Shown: positions 32,819-41,716 of the stretch, one piece after another
Numbering within the stretch: position 1 is the first letter of the stretch
How the letters are laid out: each line of letters begins with the position of its first letter
Program-made: the position numbers and the translations under genes
Notes under the pieces: model-generated
Seen by the model: the letters and a program-made list of their open reading frames with translations, nothing else
Told to the model about the DNA's origin: nothing
Databases searched by the model: none
NCBI GenBank assembly: GCA_045587485.1
Contig: JAZNCI010000081.1
Coordinates: 1 to 53,606, forward strand
DNA from: SIG440 sp045587485
Lineage (GTDB): Bacteria; Bacillota; Clostridia; Monoglobales; Monoglobaceae
DNA length: 53,606 nucleotides
Direction: 5' to 3'

Positions 32819-33454
32819 TTATTTATTCTTTATTATTCTCACGACAGAACCATTTTTCAAGCCTGTCGAATTTGCGTCGTCTGTGTCGATATGCATTTCT
32901 GCATTGAAATCATCGCGAACTCTTACCTGAACGTCATAAAATCTTGTTGGTTTTATGCCATCGACCTCGACATCTACATAATCATTATCCTTGATGTCAT
33001 TTGCCATAGCATACTCAGGTGTCAAATGGATGTGACGATTGGCGATGATTACGCCTTCCTTCAAATACACACAACCCTTAGGTCCTACAAGCACCAGTTT
33101 TTCAGAGCCTGCAACATTACCCGAAGGACGAACAGGTGGGCTGACTTTGAGAATAAATGTATCTGTTCTTGAAATTTCAACCTGAGTGTTCTTGCGGACA
33201 GGCCCAAGAACTCTTACATTCTCAATTGATTTAAGGGATGGTCCAACTAACGTAACCACCTCTTCTGACGCATACTCACGACCCATAAGGTATTTCTTTA
33301 CGTGGAGCTCATAACCCTTGCCAAACAAGGTTTCCAAATCCTCCTGCGAGAGGTGAACATGGCGCTGTGAAACACCAATTTTAATCTGTCCGTCTGTATC
33401 TATTTTTTCAACTACCGATTTTACGGCTTTTGCTATTGTGTCTACATCATACAT
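32819..33454 (-). CDS. pduL: PduL-type phosphate propanoyltransferase
   Basis: 211 aa. Two beta-barrel halves with the metal-binding motifs QRHVHLS and NRHIHLT. It converts propionyl-CoA and phosphate to propionyl-phosphate, recycling CoA inside the microcompartment. Residues 1-20 (YDVDTIAKAVKSVVEKI) form an amphipathic helix typical of encapsulation peptides. ATG 33454 follows AGGGTG; the open frame begins six codons earlier. It lies between a BMC-T shell gene and the DeoR gene. Confidence 0.93.
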   Translation of the reverse strand: MYDVDTIAKAVKSVVEKIDTDGQIKIGVSQRHVHLSQEDLETLFGKGYELHVKKYLMGREYASEEVVTLVGPSLKSIENVRVLGPVRKNTQVEISRTDTFILKVSPPVRPSGNVAGSEKLVLVGPKGCVYLKEGVIIANRHIHLTPEYAMANDIKDNDYVDVEVDGIKPTRFYDVQVRVRDDFNAEMHIDTDDANSTGLKNGSVVRIIKNK

Positions 33455-33526
33455 ATGCTTCACCCTGAACAAAGGGCTTTTTGTCCTCTGTTCCCTGAAT
33501 CAGATTTCCGTCTTTCCGGATTGTCT

Positions 33527-34174
33527 TTAACCTTCCATATCAAAGAACTTTGTTACTTCGGTATGAGGTCTTGCAATAACAGCAGAACCAAAAATGTTTC
33601 CAATGGTGTCCGCACTCTTAAGACCTGCCTCAACTGCCGCTTTAACCGCTGACACTTCGCCTGCGACAATAAATGTAACCAAACGTCCGCCAAGTCTTTT
33701 TTCGGTGTGGATTACACGCACATCTGCCGCCTTCGTCATTGCATCAAGACCCTCAATTGCAGCAACCAGACCTTCAACCTCAATCATACCAATTGCCTCG
33801 CCGGTTGAAACTGTGGGTTCCATTTCATCCTCATCTGCAAAGCTCTTGGGGAGCTTTTTGTTATATTTATCCTTGTTCATATCCAAAAGGTACGCCATCT
33901 TCTCGGTTCCGTCACCGGGGTTGGGTATGGTATGAGAAATTATGTATTTGCCCTCTGCCTCTGCATAAGCCTTTCCTGCCTCAACTGCCGCCTTAACAGC
34001 CGCAACGGGGCCAGATACCTTTATCTGCATTACCAGTGGTGCCGGAACATCCGCACTGCCAGGACGGGTTCGGTCAAATGCAATTACCTTTACATCCGCA
34101 GCCTTTGCACAGAGGTCAGCCGCAACTACTGCTGTTGTAAAGCTATATACTTCTAACATTCCTAATGCTTTCAT
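33527..34174 (-). CDS. BMC-T trimeric shell protein (tandem BMC domains)
   Basis: 215 aa. Two BMC folds: residues about 1-95 (MKALGMLEVYSFTTAVVAAD, VKAAVEAGKAYA) and about 125-212 (GEAIGMIEVEGLVAAIEGLD, IARPHTEVTKFF), joined by a Lys/Asp-rich linker. Such pseudohexameric trimers form larger facet pores for metabolites or cofactors. Upstream is a 190-nt hairpin-rich gap and the aldehyde dehydrogenase gene. The exact subtype is not certain. Confidence 0.9.
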   Translation of the reverse strand: MKALGMLEVYSFTTAVVAADLCAKAADVKVIAFDRTRPGSADVPAPLVMQIKVSGPVAAVKAAVEAGKAYAEAEGKYIISHTIPNPGDGTEKMAYLLDMNKDKYNKKLPKSFADEDEMEPTVSTGEAIGMIEVEGLVAAIEGLDAMTKAADVRVIHTEKRLGGRLVTFIVAGEVSAVKAAVEAGLKSADTIGNIFGSAVIARPHTEVTKFFDMEG

Positions 34175-34220
34175 AGGATTTATTCCTTTCTATGCCTTCT
34201 TAACATCCCGCCTAAGGGCT

Positions 34221-34409
34221 GAGAGACGCTAAGAATCATACGACATATCAAAATTATATATTTTCTTTAGGTTTCACAGTATAAATCGAGCAAATTTTTC
34301 TGTCAGACAAGTAAAAAACGGAGGGAATATTTTTGTGTATTCGCGAGTATTTTTACGCCGTATGTCGAGAAATTTGCCGATTTAGACCGTATGAGACTTA
34401 GCGTCTCTC
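34221..34409. repeat. Long imperfect hairpin element A in the microcompartment operon
   Basis: Outer arms 34221-34242 and 34388-34409 match at 20 of 22 positions; inner arms around 34282-34297 and 34370-34384 also pair. The centre (34301-34365) holds TGTCAGACAAGTAAAAAACG and a smaller hairpin. The core resembles 53521-53606 at the other end of the window. It lies in the operon mRNA between the aldehyde dehydrogenase and BMC-T genes; it may be a structured RNA, processing site or mobile palindromic repeat. Confidence 0.7.
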
Positions 34410-34418
34410 TGCTCCAGT

Positions 34419-35810
34419 TTAAACAATATGGAACCCATCAACCATTACGCAACGTCTTTGACGGGTAAAGGATTTTGCTGATGTGATACCCTCGCCCGTG
34501 GGACCTGCAATTGTGAAGGTTGTGTGACCCTCGCCGCCGGCGCCAATACCTGCGTATGAAGGAGCATTCTTTACAAAAATTGTAGTTTCAACTGCTCTTG
34601 CAAAGGCTGTGAGTCTGTCAACATTCTTTGAGTGAATGTGTGCCGAGTGGCGGTTGCCATGTTCTGCCTTACAAGCCTCGTTAATAGCTTCTTCAATATC
34701 CTTAACTCTTACTATGGGTAGAATAGGCATCATCATTTCAACCTGAACAAAGGGATGCTTTGCGTCTGTTTCACAGATTATCAGTCTGGGATCTGCATCA
34801 ATACCCAACTCCTTCAGGAAGAGTCTTGCATCTTTACCTACCCATTTCTTATTTATGCCAAACTTGCCGTCTTTTTCAACAAGTGCTACCTTTACAAGTC
34901 TGTCAATGTCTGCACCCTTAATTAGGTATGCACCGTTCTTCTGCATATTGCGGATAAGGCTGTCTGCAACCGAATTAAATACAAAACATTCCTTTTCGGC
35001 AATACATGGAAGGTTGTTGTCAAAGCTTGCACCATTTATGATATCTGATGCAGCCTTTTCGATATCTGCAGTATCGTCAACGATAACCGGGGGATTTCCT
35101 GCGCCTGCACCTATTGCCTTTTTGCCTGATGAAAGAAGCATCTTCACAACACCGGGGCCACCTGTTGCAACCAACATTTTGACAATTGGTGATTTAACCA
35201 TCTCGTTTGATGTATCCATTGTGGGATTGGCAACCGAAACAACCAGATTTTCAGGGCCGCCTGCCTCTAAAATACCACGGTTAACAAGGTCGACTGCGTA
35301 ATTTGCAATCTTCTTTGCATTAGGGTGGGGATTGAATACAACCGCATTACCGCCTGCAATCATACCAATTGAATTACAAATTACTGTTTCACTGGGGTTG
35401 GTGGAAGGTGTAATGCTGCCGATAACGCCATATGGTGCCATCTCGATCAGGGTAAGACCTGTATCACCTGTTTTTACGATAGGTTGAAGGTCTTCAGTGC
35501 CGGGAGTTTTATTTGCAACAAGCTGATGCTTGATAATCTTGTCAGAAACCCTGCCCATACCTGTTTCTTCAACACCCAGCTTTGCCATTTCCTCGGCTTC
35601 TTCAAGAGTTAAACGACGGATTGCCGCAATCATTTTTTCTCTCTGCTCAACAGTATAGCTCTTATACTGAATATAAGCCTTCTGTACAGCTTCCAAAGCC
35701 TCTGTCATTGTGGGGAATACACCCTTAAGTTGCTTCGGAGTCTCTACCTTTCCGTCCATATTACGAATAACACTTTCAACAATAGCGCTTATGCACTTTT
35801 CATCTAACAT
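34419..35810 (-). CDS. pduP: CoA-acylating propionaldehyde dehydrogenase (PduP-like)
   Basis: 463 aa. Aldehyde dehydrogenase fold with the catalytic Cys in NNLPCIAEKECFVF, NAD/CoA region GAGNPPVIVDDTADIEKA and STNPSETVICNSIGMIAGGNA. It oxidises propionaldehyde to propionyl-CoA with NAD+ inside the shell. Residues 1-19 (DEKCISAIVESVIRNM) form an amphipathic encapsulation peptide. Neighbours are two BMC-T genes. Length is normal for PduP. Confidence 0.94.
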   Translation of the reverse strand: MLDEKCISAIVESVIRNMDGKVETPKQLKGVFPTMTEALEAVQKAYIQYKSYTVEQREKMIAAIRRLTLEEAEEMAKLGVEETGMGRVSDKIIKHQLVANKTPGTEDLQPIVKTGDTGLTLIEMAPYGVIGSITPSTNPSETVICNSIGMIAGGNAVVFNPHPNAKKIANYAVDLVNRGILEAGGPENLVVSVANPTMDTSNEMVKSPIVKMLVATGGPGVVKMLLSSGKKAIGAGAGNPPVIVDDTADIEKAASDIINGASFDNNLPCIAEKECFVFNSVADSLIRNMQKNGAYLIKGADIDRLVKVALVEKDGKFGINKKWVGKDARLFLKELGIDADPRLIICETDAKHPFVQVEMMMPILPIVRVKDIEEAINEACKAEHGNRHSAHIHSKNVDRLTAFARAVETTIFVKNAPSYAGIGAGGEGHTTFTIAGPTGEGITSAKSFTRQRRCVMVDGFHIV

Positions 35811-35848
35811 CTGAGTTTACCTTCCTCTCTGTATTCTGTATCAGTCAT

Positions 35849-35921
35849 TAAAGGCTGATGAAAATTGTTAAGATTGTATATTTTGCCAACCGTTTTATAA
35901 ATAGCGATTTTCACGCCTTTA
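35849..35921. repeat. Intergenic hairpin D (pduP/pduT gap)
   Basis: TAAAGGC (35849-35855) pairs with GCCTTTA (35915-35921), and TGAAAAT with ATTTTCA just inside. There is no terminal T tract, so it is more likely an mRNA processing or stability structure than a terminator. Confidence 0.45.
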
Positions 35922-36467
35922 AATTACTGTGTTCCACATTTTCTCGTCAGGATTTGCAATAACTGAGCTATCAAGGAACATCGTTCCGTCAGCAACCTCA
36001 GCCTTCGCTCTTTCGATTGCGCTTTCAACGGCTGCAACCTCTCCGGTGAGAAGCATATACGACTTTCCGCACATACCCCTTGCCACACGAAGTTCTATAA
36101 GGTCTACAATTGCCGTTTTTGCAGCAATATCCGCTGCCATAATAATTGATGCCGCAGAGTAAGTTTCCAAAACTCCGAGAGCACGTTTATCCTTTATATC
36201 TGTTGCTCCGTAAAGCGCAGGGAAAATTGTTTCGTGGGGATTGCCCAGAACAAAGCTGTCAATGAGCTTTTCGGGAAACATAGCTTTTACTGTGTCAATT
36301 GATGCACGAACTGCACTTAGCTCGCCCTCGATAAGAATAATATACTTACCCGGGCAGACAACTTCGGCCTCAATCACCTTGACCTCGGCGGTCTTAATCA
36401 TAATATCTGCGGCCTTCATACCGGTGGAAACCGTTGTCAACTCTGCCATTGCCAATGCTTTTGCCAT
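35919..36467 (-). CDS. pduT: PduT-like BMC-T shell protein, probable Fe-S carrier
   Basis: 182 aa. Two BMC folds (about 1-90 and 95-182; ALAMAELTTVSTGMKAADIM and RALGVLETYSAASIIMAADI). Cys is at residue 38 (EVVCPGKY), the exact position that in known PduT proteins ligates a [4Fe-4S] cluster at the trimer pore. A second Cys is in GMCGKSY. It is the neighbour of the PduS-like protein, its known electron-transfer partner, 21 bp away. Confidence 0.9.
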   Translation of the reverse strand: MAKALAMAELTTVSTGMKAADIMIKTAEVKVIEAEVVCPGKYIILIEGELSAVRASIDTVKAMFPEKLIDSFVLGNPHETIFPALYGATDIKDKRALGVLETYSAASIIMAADIAAKTAIVDLIELRVARGMCGKSYMLLTGEVAAVESAIERAKAEVADGTMFLDSSVIANPDEKMWNTVI

Positions 36468-36488
36468 TTAATCGTTTCCTCCTTTTCT

Positions 36489-37826
36489 TTACCGCTCAAT
36501 TTCAAGTATAATATAATTTTCTGTAATTTCTTTAACGTTTGCATTATAAGGGCTGTGGATTTCAGCGCCAAGACCCTCGCAGGATGCAATTTTCTGGAAT
36601 TTTTCAACCTTATCTCCGACCTTAAGGTGCGGTTTTGCCGGCTGACCGATATGTTGCCTGAGTTCAATCTTAACCGTCTTGAGTTTCTTATCAAAATCAT
36701 CGGGGAGTTCCTCAATGGGTGCCTCGACATTGTATTTTGCAATTCCCAAACGTGTAATCAGCCTTTCCATCGGGACATACCTAAATGGTCTGTGTTCGTT
36801 TACACCGGTAATTTTCGGTTCTGGTAATTTAATGCCCTTGTCACGGATTTCATTGCGAAATGTGCCAATAAGCATTGCAGGGGATAACCCCTGGTGACAG
36901 GCATACATCTCACAAAGTCTGCACTGCGAGCAATATGCCGAATTAAGCAAAGCCGGAACATCACCTGTCATACCCTTGGTTGCAGCACGCATAAAAGCGT
37001 GGGGCTCAATGGGATGTCCAAGCAAATTCCTTGAGCACAAATCAGTACACATACGGCACTGACAACAAGCACTCATTGCCCTGTATATATTAACCTTTGG
37101 ATTTGTTTTCTTTTTTAAAATAACGGGATGGTTCTGTGGCAACACCAATACCGCATTTGTGGTTTTGGTGACAGTATCCTTTTTCTTTGCAATACATCCC
37201 GTCATTGCTCCGCCACTTAGAAGTTGACAATCTTTAATTGTCTCGCCGCCGGCAAGCTCCACCATACGGCTAAGCGGTGTGCCGAGAGGAACTTTAAATG
37301 TTCCTGGCTTTTCTACCTCACCTGCAACAGTTACATATTTATAACATACAGGTCTTTTTTCAGTAAGTGCATAGTATGTATTGAGCATTGTTTCAACATT
37401 GAAAACTATAACGCCCTCTGAAATTGGAAGCTGACCGGGCTTTACTACTTTTCCGGTTGCCTCGTAAATCAATATAATTTCATCACCTGCAGGATAAACC
37501 TCAGGAAGTAATGAAATCTTCATATGTTTAAAATTATCAAGGTGTTCTTCTACCTCTTGAATAGCCTCGGTATAAGCCTTCTTAACCGCAATAATTGCAT
37601 CTTTTGCACCAACAGCCTTGCGCACTTCATCAAGAGCTGTCAGAACCTCTTTTGCAAAGTATGAAAGAAGCTGTCTGTGGAGCCTGAATAACGGCTCACA
37701 TTCTGCACAGTTAAGAATAACAGTGTTAGCCTGGTCACTGAGCTTTGCATACGAAGGGAAACCTGCACCACCGGCACCAACTATTCCGCATTCCTTCATA
37801 AGCTCTTTAAGTTCTGTCAATTGCAT
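36489..37826 (-). CDS. pduS: PduS-like Fe-S flavoprotein (RnfC-like, cobalamin-reductase family)
   Basis: 445 aa. N-terminal NADH/FMN domain (GIVGAGGAGFPSYAKLS, LNCAECEPLF), SLBB region (VAGEVEKPGTF), two ferredoxin motifs (CCQCRMCTDLC and CSQCRLCEMYAC) and a C-terminal barrel-sandwich domain. In B12-dependent Pdu systems PduS reduces cobalamin; here the dehydratase is B12-free, so it more likely regenerates NAD+ or passes electrons through PduT. It lies between a BMC-P and the pduT gene. Confidence 0.9.
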   Translation of the reverse strand: MQLTELKELMKECGIVGAGGAGFPSYAKLSDQANTVILNCAECEPLFRLHRQLLSYFAKEVLTALDEVRKAVGAKDAIIAVKKAYTEAIQEVEEHLDNFKHMKISLLPEVYPAGDEIILIYEATGKVVKPGQLPISEGVIVFNVETMLNTYYALTEKRPVCYKYVTVAGEVEKPGTFKVPLGTPLSRMVELAGGETIKDCQLLSGGAMTGCIAKKKDTVTKTTNAVLVLPQNHPVILKKKTNPKVNIYRAMSACCQCRMCTDLCSRNLLGHPIEPHAFMRAATKGMTGDVPALLNSAYCSQCRLCEMYACHQGLSPAMLIGTFRNEIRDKGIKLPEPKITGVNEHRPFRYVPMERLITRLGIAKYNVEAPIEELPDDFDKKLKTVKIELRQHIGQPAKPHLKVGDKVEKFQKIASCEGLGAEIHSPYNANVKEITENYIILEIER

Positions 37827-37866
37827 AATTGGTTAATCCCCCTTCCGATAAAACTTCAAAGCCCTT

Positions 37867-38133
37867 TTATGCAAAATTTGCACCATCATCCACAATGCCT
37901 ACGATTGCAGCATCAACAGGAGCAGTTTCTCTTCCGCAACCAATACGGGCTGCACTGCCAGTAGCTACCAGGACATATTCGCCAATACCTGCGCCAATGT
38001 TGTCGATAGCAACCAACTGTAAATTTTTTGCAGCCATTTTTTCAACAGGCTCAACAATCATAAACTTGTTGCCAACAAGATTTTCGTTCTTGCGTGTGGA
38101 AACAACACTGCCGATTACTTTTCCTATAATCAT
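37867..38133 (-). CDS. pduN: BMC-P pentameric vertex protein (EutN/PduN/CcmL)
   Basis: 88 aa. EutN/CcmL fold: MIIGKVIGSVVSTRKNENL, VAIDNIGAGIGEYVLVATGS and ARIGCGRETAPVDAAIVGIVD. It caps the icosahedral vertices of the shell. It is located between a BMC-H gene and the PduS-like gene. Confidence 0.95.
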   Translation of the reverse strand: MIIGKVIGSVVSTRKNENLVGNKFMIVEPVEKMAAKNLQLVAIDNIGAGIGEYVLVATGSAARIGCGRETAPVDAAIVGIVDDGANFA

Positions 38134-38261
38134 AGTCTTTTCTCCCTTATTTATAACAAAGCAACATCAACGCACGCCTTTCGGCAATCGATGTAATAAC
38201 GCCTTGTTTGCCTGTGTACGTTTTGGCAAAGCCAGAATTTCGCACAAGCATTAAATTTATG

Positions 38262-38334
38262 TCTTTCTCAACAGAAAATTACACAATTCCCTGTTGAGAA
38301 AGATATGGGCAGAACAGATAGCTCTGCCCACATA
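38262..38334. repeat. Pair of intergenic hairpins E between BMC-H and pduN
   Basis: Hairpin 1: TCTTTCTCAACAG (38262-38274) / CTGTTGAGAAAGA (38291-38303), perfect 13 bp. Hairpin 2: TATGGGCAG at 38304-38312 with CTGCCCA at 38324-38330 and flanking pairs. Neither is followed by a T tract on the operon strand. They may protect the 3' ends of the upstream BMC-H messages. Confidence 0.55.
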
Positions 38335-38355
38335 CTTACTTTAGCCCCAAATTTC

Positions 38356-38760
38356 TTATTTGAGAACGGGCAAAATCTTCTCAACATCATTGTGAGGTCT
38401 GGGAATAACGTGTGTAGCGATAATTTCGCCAAGCTTCTGAGCGCTCTGTCCGCCTGCTTCAACTGCAGCCTTAACAGCACCAACGTCACCACGAACCATA
38501 ACACTAACAAGACCTGAACCGATCTTCTCTGTGCCAACGAGGACAACGTTAGCAGCCTTAAGCATAGCATCTGCTGCTTCAATTGCTGCAACGAGACCTC
38601 TTGTTTCTACCATACCCAATGCTTCCTGTGCCATTGTTTTTACCTCCTTTTTATTCTCTCTGGCTGCCTCGGTTTTTGCCGGTGCAGCATTCTTTTTCAA
38701 TTCTTCTGTATTGCCGATTACGGCGGTTTTTACTTTAGCGGTAGTTTTTTTCTCTGCCAT
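38356..38760 (-). CDS. BMC-H shell protein with N-terminal extension / alternative internal start
   Basis: 134 aa as the long form. Residues 43-134 are a standard BMC-H (MAQEALGMVETRGLVAAIEA, GSGLVSVMVRGDVGAVKAAV, PRPHNDVEKI). The first 42 residues are Lys/Ala/Glu-rich and probably disordered. The ATG of residue 43 (38634) is preceded by AAAAAGGAGGTAAAAACA, a near-perfect ribosome site encoded within the long frame, while the upstream ATG 38760 has only a weak site. Two products, 134 and 92 aa, are therefore possible. It is nearly identical in its BMC domain to the adjacent BMC-H. Confidence 0.9.
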   Translation of the reverse strand: MAEKKTTAKVKTAVIGNTEELKKNAAPAKTEAARENKKEVKTMAQEALGMVETRGLVAAIEAADAMLKAANVVLVGTEKIGSGLVSVMVRGDVGAVKAAVEAGGQSAQKLGEIIATHVIPRPHNDVEKILPVLK

Positions 38761-38777
38761 AACTTGCCACTCTTTTC

Positions 38778-39053
38778 TTAGAACTTGGGAAGAATCTTCT
38801 CAACGTCATTGTGAGGTCTGGGAATTACATGTGTAGCAACCAGTTCACCAAGACGACCAGCCATTGTGCCGCCCGCTTCAACTGCTGCCTTAACTGCGCC
38901 AACATCACCACGAACCATAACACTAACTAAACCTGAACCAATCTTTTCTGTGCCAATGAGAACTACCTCTGCTGCCTTTACCATTGCGTCTGCTGCTTCG
39001 ATTGCTGCAACAAGACCTCTTGTTTCGATCATACCTAATGCTTCCTGTGCCAT
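38778..39053 (-). CDS. pduA: BMC-H hexameric shell protein (PduA/PduJ-like)
   Basis: 91 aa, single BMC domain: MAQEALGMIETRGLVAAIEA, TEKIGSGLVSVMVRGDVGAV and IPRPHNDVEKI. The pore-loop GSG is typical of PduA/PduJ hexamers that pass 1,2-propanediol. A strong AGGAGG site precedes ATG. The protein is about 90 percent similar to the BMC domain of the next gene, a recent tandem duplication. Confidence 0.95.
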   Translation of the reverse strand: MAQEALGMIETRGLVAAIEAADAMVKAAEVVLIGTEKIGSGLVSVMVRGDVGAVKAAVEAGGTMAGRLGELVATHVIPRPHNDVEKILPKF

Positions 39054-39093
39054 TTTAAATTTCCTCCTAAAATTTTATATAAGTTGTTAATTA

Positions 39094-40290
39094 TTATTCA
39101 TTGATTACTGCAATCTTAAGGCCTTCCATCTTTACATTGGTAACGAATGCCTCGTTAATCTTTTCAATAGGGAACTTGTGAGTGATAAGTTCCTTGATGG
39201 GAAGTCCGATTGCGATTGCTCTTTTAAGAAAATCAAATGTTGTTGCATAATCGCGGAGTGTGTATACCCATGATCCAACAAGTGTGATTTCCTTAGAGCA
39301 TAAGTCAAAGTGAGGGTTAATCTGAGCATCGCCACCGTTGATAAAGAAGCCAAGCTCACAAAGGCCGCCACCACTGCGGATAAACTTGTAAATGTTGCTG
39401 TGTGCAACAGGTGAACCTGTACACTGGAATCCAAAGTCAGCAGGATGTCCGCCAAAGCTTTCTTTCACTGCCGCCGCAAGCTCTTCAATCCCCTTGTGGT
39501 CTTTGAAGTTAACTGCATGGTCAGCCCCCATACGAAGAGCAAAATCAAGTCTCTTCTGTTCGCCGTCAACGGCTGTAATATGTTCGATGCCCATTGTTCT
39601 GAGAACTGCGATACAGATAAGACCGATAGGTCCGCAACCCTGAACAACCACACGGCTGTTGAATCTGAGGATGCCTGTTGTCTTTGCACGTTCTACTGCA
39701 TGGATAAGAACCGCGCAGGGTTCGATGAGAATTCTGGACTCAAGGTCAAGGTCTGATACATTAAAAATTGTAGAACCGCCTCTTATAACCATATAATCAG
39801 CAAACCAACCATTAAAATGAATATCATCGTCGGGAACCAGACCATAAATGTCTGCCCCTCCTACGTTCTGCTTATTCAAGTCATACATTGTGATTTCGGG
39901 GTCGTCCTTAAGAATAACACAAGTAACAACCTTGTCACCGATGTTAAGGGGCTTACCTGCGCTGTCCTCCTTAACATTCTTACCCATTTTAACAATTTCA
40001 CCTGTACCCTCGTGACCGAGAACTAAGGGGATAAGACCAAACGGGTCACGCTTGAATTCGTGAGCATCTGTACCACAGATACCGCAGCCTTCAACCTTTA
40101 CAAGAATATCGTCATCGCCAATCTCGGGAATCTTATATTCCTGAAGTTCAATTTTTTCGATGCCTGTCAGCATTGCAACACGGGCTTTTTCAGGAACCGT
40201 ACCTGCTGCCTTTGGGGCTGAAGCAACGTCTGTTCCCTGCATACCTGCAAGAACCTGTTTCACAATCTGTTCAATGTCCATATTGTTCAT
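39094..40290 (-). CDS. Zinc-type (MDR) alcohol dehydrogenase with encapsulation peptide
   Basis: 398 aa. Catalytic-zinc motifs GICGTDAHEF and GHEGTGEIV and Rossmann motif VVQGCGPIGLICIAVL. The usual four-Cys structural zinc loop is replaced by a Cys-poor loop with NKQNVGGADIYG. N-terminus NNMDIEQIVKQVLAGMQG is an amphipathic encapsulation peptide followed by an Ala/Pro linker. It probably reduces propionaldehyde to propanol, recycling NADH; reduction of lactaldehyde is an alternative. ATG 40290 follows AAAGGAG; the open frame begins earlier. B12-dependent Pdu loci use an iron-type PduQ instead. Confidence 0.88.
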   Translation of the reverse strand: MNNMDIEQIVKQVLAGMQGTDVASAPKAAGTVPEKARVAMLTGIEKIELQEYKIPEIGDDDILVKVEGCGICGTDAHEFKRDPFGLIPLVLGHEGTGEIVKMGKNVKEDSAGKPLNIGDKVVTCVILKDDPEITMYDLNKQNVGGADIYGLVPDDDIHFNGWFADYMVIRGGSTIFNVSDLDLESRILIEPCAVLIHAVERAKTTGILRFNSRVVVQGCGPIGLICIAVLRTMGIEHITAVDGEQKRLDFALRMGADHAVNFKDHKGIEELAAAVKESFGGHPADFGFQCTGSPVAHSNIYKFIRSGGGLCELGFFINGGDAQINPHFDLCSKEITLVGSWVYTLRDYATTFDFLKRAIAIGLPIKELITHKFPIEKINEAFVTNVKMEGLKIAVINE

Positions 40291-40323
40291 TTTATGTAAT
40301 CTCCTTTCTAAACAATTAAACAT

Positions 40324-40815
<492 letters not shown>

Positions 40816-40832
40816 AGATGAAACCTCCCGTA

Positions 40833-41645
40833 CTATTTATTTAGCTGTTCCATAACTTTTTTTGTAATCAACGCAACAAGTTCTGTATCATTGCAAGCTG
40901 TACCTTCTTCTGCGATTCCGCAATCGGGAATATGGCAGTTGTGGCAGCTCATATGACCATTCTTGTTGTTGGGGCAAAGGTCTGCAGGATGCTTGCCTGA
41001 CATACCAAATGCACGTCTGACCTCATAAAGTTTTCTCATCTGTTCTTTTGTGAATTCCTGAGGTCCGCCAAGCTGATTTGAAAGGAACAAAAGTTCTGCA
41101 TAATATTCCAAAGATTCCATCTTATGATAAGCAGCAATCAAAGAATCTGAATACGCAAGAGCGCCGTGATTCTCAAGGAGAACTGCATCATAGTAGGGAA
41201 GGTACTTCTCTACTGCATCAGGAATTTCGTTTGTTGAAGGTGTGCCGTATTCAGCAATCGGAACACAACCAAGAGCAATAACTGCTTCAGGCATAATAGG
41301 CTGTGTAAGGGGTTTGCCTGTAATAGCAAAGCTTGTTGCATAAATGGGATGAGCATGAACAACAGCCTTAACATCAGGACGATGCTTATAAACCCTCATA
41401 TGCAGCTTGATTTCGGAAGAAGGTTTAAAACCCTTGTTCGCCTGAATAACATTTCCTTCAGCATCAACCTTACAGATGTATTCGGGTGTCATAAACCCCT
41501 TGCTTACCCCTGTGGGTGTGCAAAGGAATTCATTGTCAGAAATTTTCACCGAAATGTTTCCGTCGTTTGCAGCAACCATTCTTCTGTCATAAATCCTTTT
41601 ACCAATGTCACAAATCTGTTTTTTGATTTCGTATTCTGACATCAT
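40833..41645 (-). CDS. fucA: Class II aldolase (L-fuculose-phosphate aldolase type) with encapsulation tail
   Basis: 270 aa. Zn2+-dependent aldolase of the AraD/FucA family: NDGNISVKISDNEFLCTPTG, HAHPIYATSF (zinc His pair) and ENHGALAYSD (third His). It should cleave fuculose- or rhamnulose-1-phosphate to DHAP and lactaldehyde. After residue 215 there is a Cys/His-rich segment (CPNNKNGHMSCHNCH, IPDCG) and then a C-terminal amphipathic helix (TELVALITKKVMEQLNK) like an encapsulation peptide. It is first gene after the internal promoter at 41717-41745. The Cys segment is unusual and may bind metal. Confidence 0.9.
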   Translation of the reverse strand: MMSEYEIKKQICDIGKRIYDRRMVAANDGNISVKISDNEFLCTPTGVSKGFMTPEYICKVDAEGNVIQANKGFKPSSEIKLHMRVYKHRPDVKAVVHAHPIYATSFAITGKPLTQPIMPEAVIALGCVPIAEYGTPSTNEIPDAVEKYLPYYDAVLLENHGALAYSDSLIAAYHKMESLEYYAELLFLSNQLGGPQEFTKEQMRKLYEVRRAFGMSGKHPADLCPNNKNGHMSCHNCHIPDCGIAEEGTACNDTELVALITKKVMEQLNK

Positions 41646-41716
41646 GACAATGACGCTCCTTTTATGTAAGATTATTTAATTTACCTATTAGATTTAGGGC
41701 AATATACCCTATTCAA

